From a bacterium (GTDB lineage Bacteria; Joyebacterota; Joyebacteria; Joyebacterales; Joyebacteraceae): 9,446 bases of DNA. A program made the position numbers and the translations under genes. The notes below the pieces were generated by a model, which was not told the origin of the DNA, ran no database searches, and was given only the letters and a program-made list of their open reading frames with translations. This document shows positions 1-6,900 of this stretch, in pieces. Positions within the stretch are counted from its first letter, which is position 1, and each line of letters opens with the position of its first letter. The stretch is taken from the NCBI GenBank assembly GCA_025774935.1, contig JALGZK010000034.1:1-9446 (forward strand). The letters are read 5' to 3'.

Positions 1-209
1 TGCCAGTTCGCCCCGTGGTCGGTGCTCGTCCGCACGGTGCCGTCGAACCCGTGGTACGCGTAGAGCGTGTCGCCGGGTCCGACCCACAGGGGCGTGAAAG
101 GCTCCGGGAGCTGTTCCTCGTGGAGCGAGAAGACGCCGCAGGGCGCCGTCTCCCCCGTGGCCAGAGCGGGAATCGCCAGTACTAGCAGGACGATGATCGC
201 TTTGCTCAC
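1..209 (-). CDS. Exported Asp-box (BNR-type) protein, N-terminal fragment
   Basis: The first 69 codons of an exported protein are visible; the gene runs off the left edge. It opens at a GTG (209-207) reading MSKAIIVLLVLAIPALATG, a clean signal peptide with a Lys near the start, a hydrophobic core and an A-L-A cleavage site. An in-frame stop lies 16 codons upstream. A GGAG stands 10 bases before the GTG and a near-consensus promoter lies further upstream, so the start is well supported. The mature part ends in S-T-D-H-G-A-N-W, which fits the Asp-box pattern S-x-D-x-G-x-(T/N)-W of sialidase/BNR-type beta-propellers. The preceding 'LWVGPGDTLYAY' also looks like propeller-strand sequence. Asp-boxes occur in sialidases, photosystem assembly factors and many secreted binding proteins, so no enzyme activity can be assigned from one box. 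Confidence 0.75.
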   Translation of the reverse strand, partial: MSKAIIVLLVLAIPALATGETAPCGVFSLHEEQLPEPFTPLWVGPGDTLYAYHGFDGTVRTSTDHGANW

Positions 210-267
210 AGACAGATGTCTCCGTGGGCGGCGCCTCAGAATCGAAAGGTGACGCCGTCAGACGTTT

Positions 268-281
268 TTGAGCCCTCTCAA
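268..281. repeat. Small inverted repeat at the predicted transcription start
   Basis: TTGAG (268-272) and CTCAA (277-281) form perfect 5-base arms around CCCT, directly at the predicted start of the transcript at 209. It could be an operator half-site pair or a 5' hairpin of the mRNA. The arms are short, so chance is possible. Confidence 0.3.
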
Positions 282-287
282 GTCACG

Positions 288-316
288 ATTATAGCGCAGG
301 TTGGGCCGAAAATCAA
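288..316 (-). promoter_or_regulatory. Sigma-70-like promoter for the Asp-box gene
   Basis: On the minus strand a -35-like TTGATT (316-311) is separated by exactly 17 bases from a perfect -10 TATAAT (293-288). Transcription would start near 281 and leave a leader of about 72 bases before the GTG at 209. It sits in an AT-richer patch between the papain-like gene's downstream hairpins and the next gene. This is the best consensus promoter in the window. Confidence 0.7.
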
Positions 317-332
317 TGACAGATGTGGACGA

Positions 333-369
333 CTGCGGGACCGTCCGCAGGACGGGCCCCAGTGGGGCC
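333..369 (-). terminator. Overlapping GC hairpins after the papain-like gene
   Basis: Starting 23 bases after the papain-like gene's stop codon, three overlapping inverted repeats occur: GGCCCC/GGGGCC (355-360 with 364-369, 3-base loop), CCGTCC/GGACGG (341-346 with 350-355, 3-base loop) and CTGCGG/CCGCAG (333-338 with 345-350). They cannot all form at once. No strong U-run follows directly on the minus strand; the nearest T-rich stretch is about 20 bases further. I read this as a probable termination zone insulating the promoter at 288-316. Confidence 0.45.
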
Positions 370-392
370 GGCCGTTCGCCAGGGCCCGCCCC

Positions 393-2735
393 TCACCTGA
401 GGAGCACCATCTTCCTGGTCACGACCTCGCCAGCGGCCGTGAGCCGGTAGAAATAGGTCCCGGAAGCGGCCGGGTGTCCCCCGTCGTCGCGTCCGTCCCA
501 GCTGACCACGTGCTCGCCTGCCGACCGCGGGCTGCCGGCGAGAAGCCTCCGGACCAGACGGCCCGAGGCGTCGTAGACGGTGAGCGTGACGTCAGTTTCG
601 TGCGGGAGGGCGAACCCGATGCCCGTCTCTCCCGTGAACGGGTTGGGCTGATTCGCGTGGAGCGAGAGGGCCGATGCGCCTTCGGACCCGCCCGGAACGC
701 CCGACGCGTCGCACGTCAGGGACGAGACCCTCACAGCATCGATCCCCGCCTCGACGATCGACCACGGGCTCGAGTCGCTCGCGTCGAAACGGACGTACGA
801 CATCTCCGAGACGGTCGTGTGGTCCCCCACCACGAACGAGCGCACGTGCCAGCCGACCGGAACCGGGGTCTCCGGTCCGACGAAGTCCGCCAGCACCCAG
901 CCGCTCGTGCCGCTGACGTAGACGTTCAGGATGTCCTCGTTGGGGTTGTTGCCGAACGCGTTCGCGTACCAGACGGCGTAGGTGACGACCGCGTCGTCTC
1001 CCCCTGTCAGGTCCAGCGCAGGTGAAATGAGCCTCGTCGTCCCGCCGTCGACGTCGGAGTTCCCCGGCTCGTTCCCTGTCAGGTAACAGCTCCCCGATCC
1101 GTCGTAGTCCGCGACGGGGTCGCCGCGCGTCCCGTCCCCGGCAGGGACTCCGCGCTCCCACGTCCCGTCGATCAGGTTGTCGCCGTCGACCACGGACCAG
1201 CCCTGGTGGGTCTCGAAGTCGTCGGCCAGGATCGTCGTGAGGCTTCCGACCGGAACCCTGTGGAGCTCCTCCGGTGCTTCGGCCGGGCTCGTGACCGTGC
1301 CGTACCTCTCGCCGTCGACCGACAGGTAGAACTCCGGCGAGTGATAGCAGTCCGCGGCCGGGAGCGTCGCCTCGTACGTGCCTCCTCCGGCCGGCAGGAG
1401 CTCGGCCGTCTCGAACTCGCCGGCCCCGTATCGGTAGTGAATGAGGGCCGAGCCGGGGACCTCTGTGTCGGTGAGCTCCAGGACCGTCGCCGCGATCGTC
1501 GTAGGCTCGCCAGGCGTGAGCGCCGAAGGGAGCTCCCCCGCCGGCTCGATCCGGATCGGGTCGCGGTAGTTCGCCCAGCACGCGCCGTAGCCCACGTTGC
1601 TGCAGCCGTATTCGAGCCGCATGAACCCGTCCTCGCCCCATCCGGTCCCCCAGCAGTTCCTGAGGATCCAGATTCCCTCCGGTCCCTGGGTGTCGTCCCA
1701 CCCGACGAGCGTGACCGTGTGGTTCGGGAGCCACTGGTTGTCGCAGAGGCTGAAGATGCCACCATCGTAGTCGGAGAAGTTGCCGTCCACCATGACGGCC
1801 GCGTCGATCGGTCCGTACTTGAGCATCGCCTCCTTGATCTCGGCGACGCTCGGGATGCCGGTCCGGCCGGCGATGTGTCCCCACGACTGGATCCTGTAGG
1901 GGTGCTCGTACGGGCAGCCGCACGGCAGCTGGATCTGCGTGTACTCGCAGTCCGCCTCGTACACGGCGCCGGTGCCCCCGCACGGATCGGTCTTGTAGAG
2001 GTGGTACCGGTGAGACCAGAACCCGCCGATGCAGTCCCAGCCGTCGGAGTTGCACGAGAGGAGCCACTGCTCGGAGAGATCGGTCACCACCCCGTCCTTG
2101 ATCGCGATGGCGCTCTCGAGCGCGGCCACCGAGCTGAACGCCCAGCAGCTGCCGCAGTAGCCCTGGTCCTTGATCGGCGTGCAGCCGTCGAGGTCGCACC
2201 AGTTGAAGGCCTCCGGGAACTCGCGGTCACGGCCCACGTCCAACTCCGGGGTGTCCGCCGAGGCTTCCGACGCTTCCAGACGCTGCCCAAACGTCAGTGG
2301 AGCGAGCCGCTCGCTCAGGTCCATGAGATCCCACACGGTGCCGACCTCGGTCCCGTCGTCGCGCACGCAGACGGCGCACTCGCCCGTCCCGTCGTCCGAG
2401 GCGCGCGTGGCCGTGCCGTACCCGAGGCGCGCGCAGTAGGAGTACTCGCGTCCCACCTTCCCCCGGAAGAAGTCCCACGCATCGACGCGTTCTCCCGACG
2501 GCAGGACGCAGATGCCCACCTCGCCCTCCGGCGTCTTCAGGGTCTCGTACTCGTAGCCGAGCTCGCGGCAGTAGGTCGCCGCAGGGTTTGACATGCCGAA
2601 GAGGGGCAGGCCGCCGACCTCGCGGAAGTCGTCAGCGACGGCGAGGGGCACAGAGAGTGACAGGAACAAGCTTTGCGAGGGGGTGGTCCGGTTCGTGTCC
2701 GGCGGACGTGTCGATTGTCTCATCTTTTGAGACAT
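393..2735 (-). CDS. Secreted papain-like (C1A) cysteine peptidase with DUF333-like modules
   Basis: An exported cysteine endopeptidase of 780 residues as drawn. Visible order: a short signal-peptide-like core (LFLSLSVPLAVA, 23-34); two tandem DUF333-like modules (about 48-95, opening N-P-A-A-T-Y-C, and a degenerate one about 96-140); a papain domain (about 171-390); an Ig-like stretch (about 395-490); a choice-of-anchor/MAM-like jelly roll (about 504-675, opening D-D-F-E-T); and a FlgD-like C-terminal module (about 690-780) ending R-K-M-V-L-L-R. Catalytic residues are present: Gln191 in KDQGYCGSCWAF, nucleophile Cys197, His339 in N-H-T-V-T-L-V-G-W, and Asn360 in N-C-W-G-T-G-W-G, where Cys replaces the usual Ser of NSWG. 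No I29 inhibitory prodomain is seen. The start is uncertain: neither ATG at 2735 nor ATG at 2723 has a Shine-Dalgarno, and a promoter-like sequence overlaps both. The 5' end overlaps the nominal end of the P-domain frame. The C-terminal module suggests T9SS-like or related sorting, which is inference. Confidence 0.93.
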   Translation of the reverse strand: MSQKMRQSTRPPDTNRTTPSQSLFLSLSVPLAVADDFREVGGLPLFGMSNPAATYCRELGYEYETLKTPEGEVGICVLPSGERVDAWDFFRGKVGREYSYCARLGYGTATRASDDGTGECAVCVRDDGTEVGTVWDLMDLSERLAPLTFGQRLEASEASADTPELDVGRDREFPEAFNWCDLDGCTPIKDQGYCGSCWAFSSVAALESAIAIKDGVVTDLSEQWLLSCNSDGWDCIGGFWSHRYHLYKTDPCGGTGAVYEADCEYTQIQLPCGCPYEHPYRIQSWGHIAGRTGIPSVAEIKEAMLKYGPIDAAVMVDGNFSDYDGGIFSLCDNQWLPNHTVTLVGWDDTQGPEGIWILRNCWGTGWGEDGFMRLEYGCSNVGYGACWANYRDPIRIEPAGELPSALTPGEPTTIAATVLELTDTEVPGSALIHYRYGAGEFETAELLPAGGGTYEATLPAADCYHSPEFYLSVDGERYGTVTSPAEAPEELHRVPVGSLTTILADDFETHQGWSVVDGDNLIDGTWERGVPAGDGTRGDPVADYDGSGSCYLTGNEPGNSDVDGGTTRLISPALDLTGGDDAVVTYAVWYANAFGNNPNEDILNVYVSGTSGWVLADFVGPETPVPVGWHVRSFVVGDHTTVSEMSYVRFDASDSSPWSIVEAGIDAVRVSSLTCDASGVPGGSEGASALSLHANQPNPFTGETGIGFALPHETDVTLTVYDASGRLVRRLLAGSPRSAGEHVVSWDGRDDGGHPAASGTYFYRLTAAGEVVTRKMVLLR

Positions 2736-3522
2736 GAGTCAAACGCCGGAGGTTGCACGGTTCTCGGCCGCGAGCCTGCCGGGGGGTATTCAAGACAGCG
2801 CAGGCCGCCCGTTCCCGGAAAGCCTGCGCCGTGAGGTCGTTCCTGGATATGTCTGAACCTAGCCGGTACTGAGCCTTCACCTTGCCCCAGCTCGTGTCCT
2901 TGACAGGGCTCTGGCCGCACTCGACGTAGACCTCCCAGTCCACGATCGTGGTGGGGTCGCCGCCGGCGCCGTCACCGACGAACAGGTAGAAGCAGCCGCC
3001 CGTCGACAGCCCGTCGAAGACGTTGAGGCCGACAGCGTCGTAGTCAGGACCGTAGCAGCCGGGAGGGAATTCGACGGGGCAGCCGTCCTCGATGGACGCG
3101 GCCGTGTCGTCGAATCCGTACCAGCCGTTCAGGTTGCCCGAGCAGCCGCAGCAGCCGTCGGGCCCGCAGCCGTCGAGCGTGTGCCTGCAGAGCACCTCGC
3201 CCTGTGTCTCGGGCGTGCCGTCGCAGTCGGCGTCGTAGAGAAGCCAGACGCGCAGGTCGCCGATCCACGTCTGGTTGATGTTGACGAACAGAATGACGTC
3301 GGTGATCGCGCCGGTTGCGACAGTCGGAAGGGGACCGAACGTGGCGCCGTTCGGGTCTCCGTCCGGGACAGCGCCGCCCGACCCGGCTGTGTACCCGGTG
3401 TACCCGTCCGTCAGGCAGTCGAGACGACTCTGGCTTGACTGCCACGCGTTCTCGCCGGTCTTGCCGGCGAAGGCGGTGCCGGCCACGAGCAGAACGGCGA
3501 GCAGGATGATAGCGGTCCTCAT
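2632..3522 (-). CDS. Exported Cys-rich P-domain (proprotein convertase P-like) protein
   Basis: A small exported protein. Its start at ATG 3522 is supported by AGGAGG at 3536-3531, 8 bases upstream, and by a signal peptide (residues 1-19, MRTAIILLAVLLVAGTAFA). Residues about 70-203 look like a P/homo-B domain: 'G-A-I-T-D-V-I-L-F-V-N', 'T-W-I-G-D-L-R-V-W-L', 'F-D-G-L-S-T-G-G' and 'D-W-E-V-Y-V' fit the beta-sandwich of convertase P domains, which stabilise proteases or act as stand-alone secreted modules. Eleven Cys occur before residue 203, including a tight C-G-P-D-G-C-C-G-C cluster (119-127) with likely disulfide or metal roles. No catalytic domain is present. The open frame continues to residue 296, but after S-W-G-K-V-K-A-Q-Y-R (220) it becomes Arg-rich and unlike the rest, and overlaps the papain-like gene by 104 bases. 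A TAG lies one base out of frame right after residue 220 (2861-2859), so the real protein is probably about 220 residues with a frameshift or sequencing error. Confidence 0.8.
   Translation of the reverse strand: MRTAIILLAVLLVAGTAFAGKTGENAWQSSQSRLDCLTDGYTGYTAGSGGAVPDGDPNGATFGPLPTVATGAITDVILFVNINQTWIGDLRVWLLYDADCDGTPETQGEVLCRHTLDGCGPDGCCGCSGNLNGWYGFDDTAASIEDGCPVEFPPGCYGPDYDAVGLNVFDGLSTGGCFYLFVGDGAGGDPTTIVDWEVYVECGQSPVKDTSWGKVKAQYRLGSDISRNDLTAQAFRERAACAVLNTPRQARGREPCNLRRLTHVSKDETIDTSAGHEPDHPLAKLVPVTLCAPRRR
2714..2742 (-). promoter_or_regulatory. Possible promoter for the papain-like gene
   Basis: TTGACT (2742-2737), 17 bases, then GACAAT (2719-2714) matches five of six -35 and four of six -10 positions. 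It would place the transcript start near 2707, downstream of both candidate ATG codons (2735 and 2723). If it is real, translation must begin at a later non-ATG codon, or this promoter does not serve the gene. The conflict keeps confidence low. Confidence 0.35.
2716..2734. repeat. 19-bp palindrome at the start of the papain-like gene
   Basis: Seven-base perfect arms TGTCTCA (2716-2722) and TGAGACA (2728-2734) flank a 5-base centre. The repeat lies between the -35-like and -10-like hexamers and abuts the first ATG (2735-2733). It could be a repressor operator, or an mRNA hairpin that occludes the start if transcription begins upstream. Confidence 0.45.
2798..2829. repeat. 8-bp inverted repeat below the likely end of the P-domain gene
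   Basis: GCGCAGGC (2798-2805) and GCCTGCGC (2822-2829) are perfect arms around a 16-base loop. On the minus strand it begins about 30 bases after the out-of-frame TAG at 2861-2859 and is followed by TGTCTTG rather than a proper U-run. A hairpin here makes sense if the P-domain gene ends near 2860, and little sense inside a coding frame. It may be a weak terminator. Confidence 0.4.
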
Positions 3523-3572
3523 ATCACTTCCCTCCTTCTGGGGTGAGAACGGACCATGACACCACCATCGGT

Positions 3573-3589
3573 AACAAGGCTCGTGCCAA
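3573..3589 (-). promoter_or_regulatory. Sigma-54-like (-24/-12) promoter of the P-domain gene
   Basis: The minus strand reads TTGGCACG-AGCC-TTGTT. The known sigma-54 consensus is YTGGCACG-N4-TTGCW, so all fixed positions match except T for C in the -12 element, and spacing is exact. Transcription would begin near 3561 and leave a leader of about 38 bases containing the AGGAGG. An RpoN-dependent promoter needs an activator bound upstream; a palindrome is present at 3663-3683. Confidence 0.55.
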
Positions 3590-3662
3590 ATGACTGCCCC
3601 CCAGCGGTGAGAAGTCGGTCAGGAGCGCGAATCAGGACGGTCTCAGGCCGTGTCTCCATAAC

Positions 3663-3683
3663 TTGCGTCGTATGGACGCGCAA
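3663..3683. promoter_or_regulatory. Candidate activator-binding palindrome upstream of the sigma-54-like site
   Basis: GCGTC (3665-3669) and GACGC (3675-3679) are perfect arms around GTATG. Outer TTGC (3663-3666) and GCAA (3680-3683) extend the symmetry with a 2-base slip. The site would lie about 100-120 bases upstream of the predicted start at 3561, a usual distance for enhancer-binding proteins of sigma-54 promoters. The assignment rests on symmetry and position only. Confidence 0.35.
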
Positions 3684-3697
3684 CACCGGTGCCGTCG

Positions 3698-3738
3698 GCG
3701 CTGACTGCGACAACCTGCTTGATGCGTGGTCCGTCGCA
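3698..3738. repeat. Intergenic block, copy A
   Basis: Three words occur in the same order here and at 8902-8947: GCGCTGACTGCG (3698-3709; GCGCTACTGCG in the other copy), GCTTGATGCGT (3717-3727, identical) and GTCCGTCGCA (3729-3738, identical). The gaps between them differ. The block starts 176 bases before the P-domain start codon. Confidence 0.5.
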
Positions 3739-3901
3739 CCGACCACCTCTCGCGGTTTCGCAGGTACCTTCGGCGTCTGCACGGCGCCGCCGCCCGGTGA
3801 TTGCGAGACCGGCTGAGTCGTCATGGTGCGACACTCGAACTGGTCCAGCTTGAAAGCGAAGTACCTCCGGTAGGAAGAGACGACGAGTCACGCATAACGA
3901 C

Positions 3902-3930
3902 GGGACCCCCGCGAGTCACGCGGGGGTCCC
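3902..3930 (-). terminator. Strong hairpin downstream of the C25 gene
   Basis: A perfect 12-base stem, GGGACCCCCGCG (3902-3913) with CGCGGGGGTCCC (3919-3930), encloses the 5-base loop AGTCA. It begins 62 bases after the C25 stop codon at 3993. It is by far the strongest hairpin in the window. The minus strand continues GTCGTTATG, only a weak U-content, so it may be an atypical intrinsic terminator or an mRNA 3'-end stabiliser. Confidence 0.65.
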
Positions 3931-3992
3931 CTCCTACCTGCTGCATGCTGAGGCTACGGCGGTCTTCTGGCTGCCCGCATGCCGCGCGTTGG

Positions 3993-6900
3993 CTACTTGA
4001 GCAGCACGATCCTCCTCGTCGCGGTCCGCTCGCCGCTCGCGAGCCTCACGAAGTAGACTCCCGACGCGACCGCCTCGCCGCTGCCGTCCGTGCCGTCCCA
4101 GACGGCGAGGTGCCGTCCGGGAACGAACGGCCCGGAGGCCAGCCGCCTCACGAGCCTGCCGGCGAGGTTGTACACGGCCACCTCCACATCGCCCGCGCCG
4201 TCCGGAACGGCGAACGCGATCGTCGTCGTCGGGTTGAACGGGTTCGGGTAGTTCTGCTCGAGTGCGAGAACGCGCGGCGTGGCGTCACCGTCCTCCGGGA
4301 CCCCCACGGGCAGGGCGCGGTCGTAGTTGCCGGTCCTCGCGAAGTCGTGGCGGAACGTCGCCCACTCCGCGCCCTCGATCGGGTCGAAGATGCCTTCGCA
4401 GTCCCAGACGTAGATGCCGCGGTCCTGTCCGGCGACGATGACTTCCACGTCGCCGTCCAGATCCAGGTCGGCCAGGGTGGGCGTGCAGTAGACCGCGTCG
4501 TCCGTCTGGATGGGGTACCCGTTCAGCTCCACTCCGTCCGCCGAGAACGCGTGCACCCTCCCCTGGTTGGTCCCGACGACGATGTCCGGGAGCGCGTCTC
4601 CGTCGACGTCCCCGACCGACACGCTTGACCCGACGAAGCCCGACGCGCCAGGGTCGGTCGGGACCGCCTGCGGCCAGCCGGCCACGGGATCTCCCTCCCA
4701 GGTCAGCACGTGGATCAGCCCGTCCTCGTCGAGCTGAGCTATCTCCAGTTCCTCGGTGCTCTCGTCGAAATCTGCGATCGCGGGAGACGGCGGCATGTCT
4801 CCGCCGATGTCGATCGCGACCGGCCAGCCCGGTAGCGCGACGCCGCCCGCGCTGAACACGGTCATGAAGCTGTCGTTCGCGTTGACTATGATCTCCGGGC
4901 TCCCGTCTCCGTCGAGGTCCGCGGCGGCCGGAGAGCCGATGCACGGGCCGCCGGCCCACACGGGCCAGCCGTCGACCCTCGAACCGTCCGAGTTGAACAC
5001 GTAGACGCTCTCCGCCCTCGACGGCACGACGATCTCGAGGTCGGGATCGTCGTCGAGATCGACGAGAGTCGGGGACCCGTACTGATAGCCATAGGGCCAT
5101 CCGAGGTACGCGAAAACGCCGTCGGTCTCTGGGTTCTGGTCTCCGTCGATGAGTTCCTGACCGCTCGAGTCCCAGGCGTAGAGGTTCCCGTCAGCGCAGG
5201 AGATGACGACGTCGGCCATGCCGTCGTTGTTGAGGTCGCCGAGCGCGGGCGTGGCCCAACAGAAGAGCTCCGTCGTGACCGGCCACCCGTCGAGAACCGA
5301 GCCGTCGTCCCCGTTCCACGCGTACACCCGGTAGTTGGCGGTGTCCACCGGGTACTCGCCCCACGGCGCCGCCACGAACTCCGGCGTGGGATCGCCGTCC
5401 ATCTCCGCCACGGCGATCGACGAGCGGTAGCCGCCCAGTCCTTGGACGGTGAAGATGCCGTTCGTTCTCGGGTCGCCGTCCCCGTCCATGTACTCGATGC
5501 CGTTGTGGTGCCAGCAGTACACGTCCATGGAGCCGATCAGGACCTCGAGATCCCCGTCGCCGTCGATGTCGACCGCCGCCGGGGTGCCGTAGTTCGCCTC
5601 CCCCCCGTAGAGCGGCCACCCTGTCTGGCTCGGCGGGTTCGTGCTGATCTCGAGAATCGAGGACCGGGAGCCGACGTTACCGGACGAGTCGATCGCGGCC
5701 ACCGAGTAGTAGTACTTCGTGTTCTCGAGGAGGCCCGAGTCGGCGAAATACGCCGTCCCTTCGATGACGCCGTCGTTGGCGACCTCGAAGGTCCCCGCCG
5801 GGTGGTTCGTGCGGTAGATGTTGTACCCCCACAGGTCCAGCTCCTGTGACTGATTCCATTGGAGCGAGATCGTGGTCGACTTGACCGTCCCGGTCAGTCC
5901 GTCGAGCGGGCCGGGCCGGGCGAGGTCGCAGTAGTACGACCACTCCTTCCCGTCCTCGTCCGTGAGCACGAGCCGGAAGAGGTCGGCGATCGGGGCGTCG
6001 ACGTCGAACTCGAAACCCGTCTGTCCGGCCACCTGGTCGCCGGGCTCGATGTCGCCCCACGTCTCGAGACTGTCGGTCAGCGTGATCGCCGCGCCGGGGT
6101 AGCGGAGGATCCCGGAGACCGCGTCCGCCGTTCCGTTCCCGTCGTTCAGGACCTCGATCGTCAGGATGATCGTCTCCCCCACGCCCGGGATGCCGTTTCC
6201 GCCGACTCCATCGTCGACGTCGTTGTGCGCCTGCACGAGGTTCGGGCGGAAGACCCTGAGCAGGAACCCGTCGTACCAGGTCGTCCGCGAGCCGTCGGTG
6301 AACTCCAGGTTCAGGTACACCTCGTGCTCGTTCGGGCAGTCGTCCGAGATCGCAACGAAGAACGCGTCCTGGAACGCGACCTCCTGGAGCGCGGGGATGT
6401 CGCCCAGGGCGTGCGTACCGTCGATGACGGTGATGTACGGGTCCCCGTTCACGAGCGTCGCGGTCACGCCGGTGGCGGCCGACAGCCCGCCGTTCCCGAC
6501 GGTGATGTCCATCTCGATCGCCTCTCCCGCCTCCGCGCGCCCGTTCCCGTTCCCGTCGCTCCAGCCGATGCTGTCGTCGTCGATGCCGTGGTCCCGAAGA
6601 GTGACGTGGGGCGAGGCCGTCGAGGCTACGCCGAACGTGTCCTCGACGGGGTAGTGGTCGCGCGCCGTTGTTGTGATCGTCATGGTCCCGGTCGTCTTCG
6701 GAGTGAACGAGAGCACCGCCTCACCCGAGGCGTCGGTCGTTCCCGTGGCGTATACCTCCCCGTCCTTGACCACGCAGACGAGCGCGCCCTCGACCGCGGC
6801 CGGGTCGCTCACCGTGACGAGAAGGTCCGTCGGACCGAGCGTCACGGTCGGCGGAGAGTGCGAGACGATCATCGTCGTGGCTCTCGATGTCCACAACCTC

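Larger units (their letters stand above)
3523..3992. other. 470-bp intergenic region between the C25 and P-domain genes
   Basis: I see no convincing gene here; the open frames in it lack a ribosome binding site and have Arg/Pro-rich shadow-like composition. In minus-strand order it holds a 12-bp stem hairpin (3930-3902), a sequence block shared with the region upstream of the C25 gene (3738-3698), an imperfect palindrome (3683-3663), a sigma-54-like promoter (3589-3573) and the Shine-Dalgarno of the P-domain gene (3536-3531). Confidence 0.6.

Noticed and set aside
592-2199. Second minus-strand frame (535 codons) within the papain-like gene
   Set aside because: Extremely Arg-rich out-of-frame reading of the same DNA; no Shine-Dalgarno or signal peptide.
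1206-2591. Plus-strand open frame (461 codons) opposite the papain-like gene
   Set aside because: It is the antisense shadow of a gene with intact catalytic motifs; no domain or start signal is seen.
3519-3891. Open frames on both strands in the intergenic region before the P-domain gene
   Set aside because: No Shine-Dalgarno, no signal peptide and low-complexity Arg/Thr/Pro composition; they overlap the sigma-54-like promoter and the ribosome binding site.
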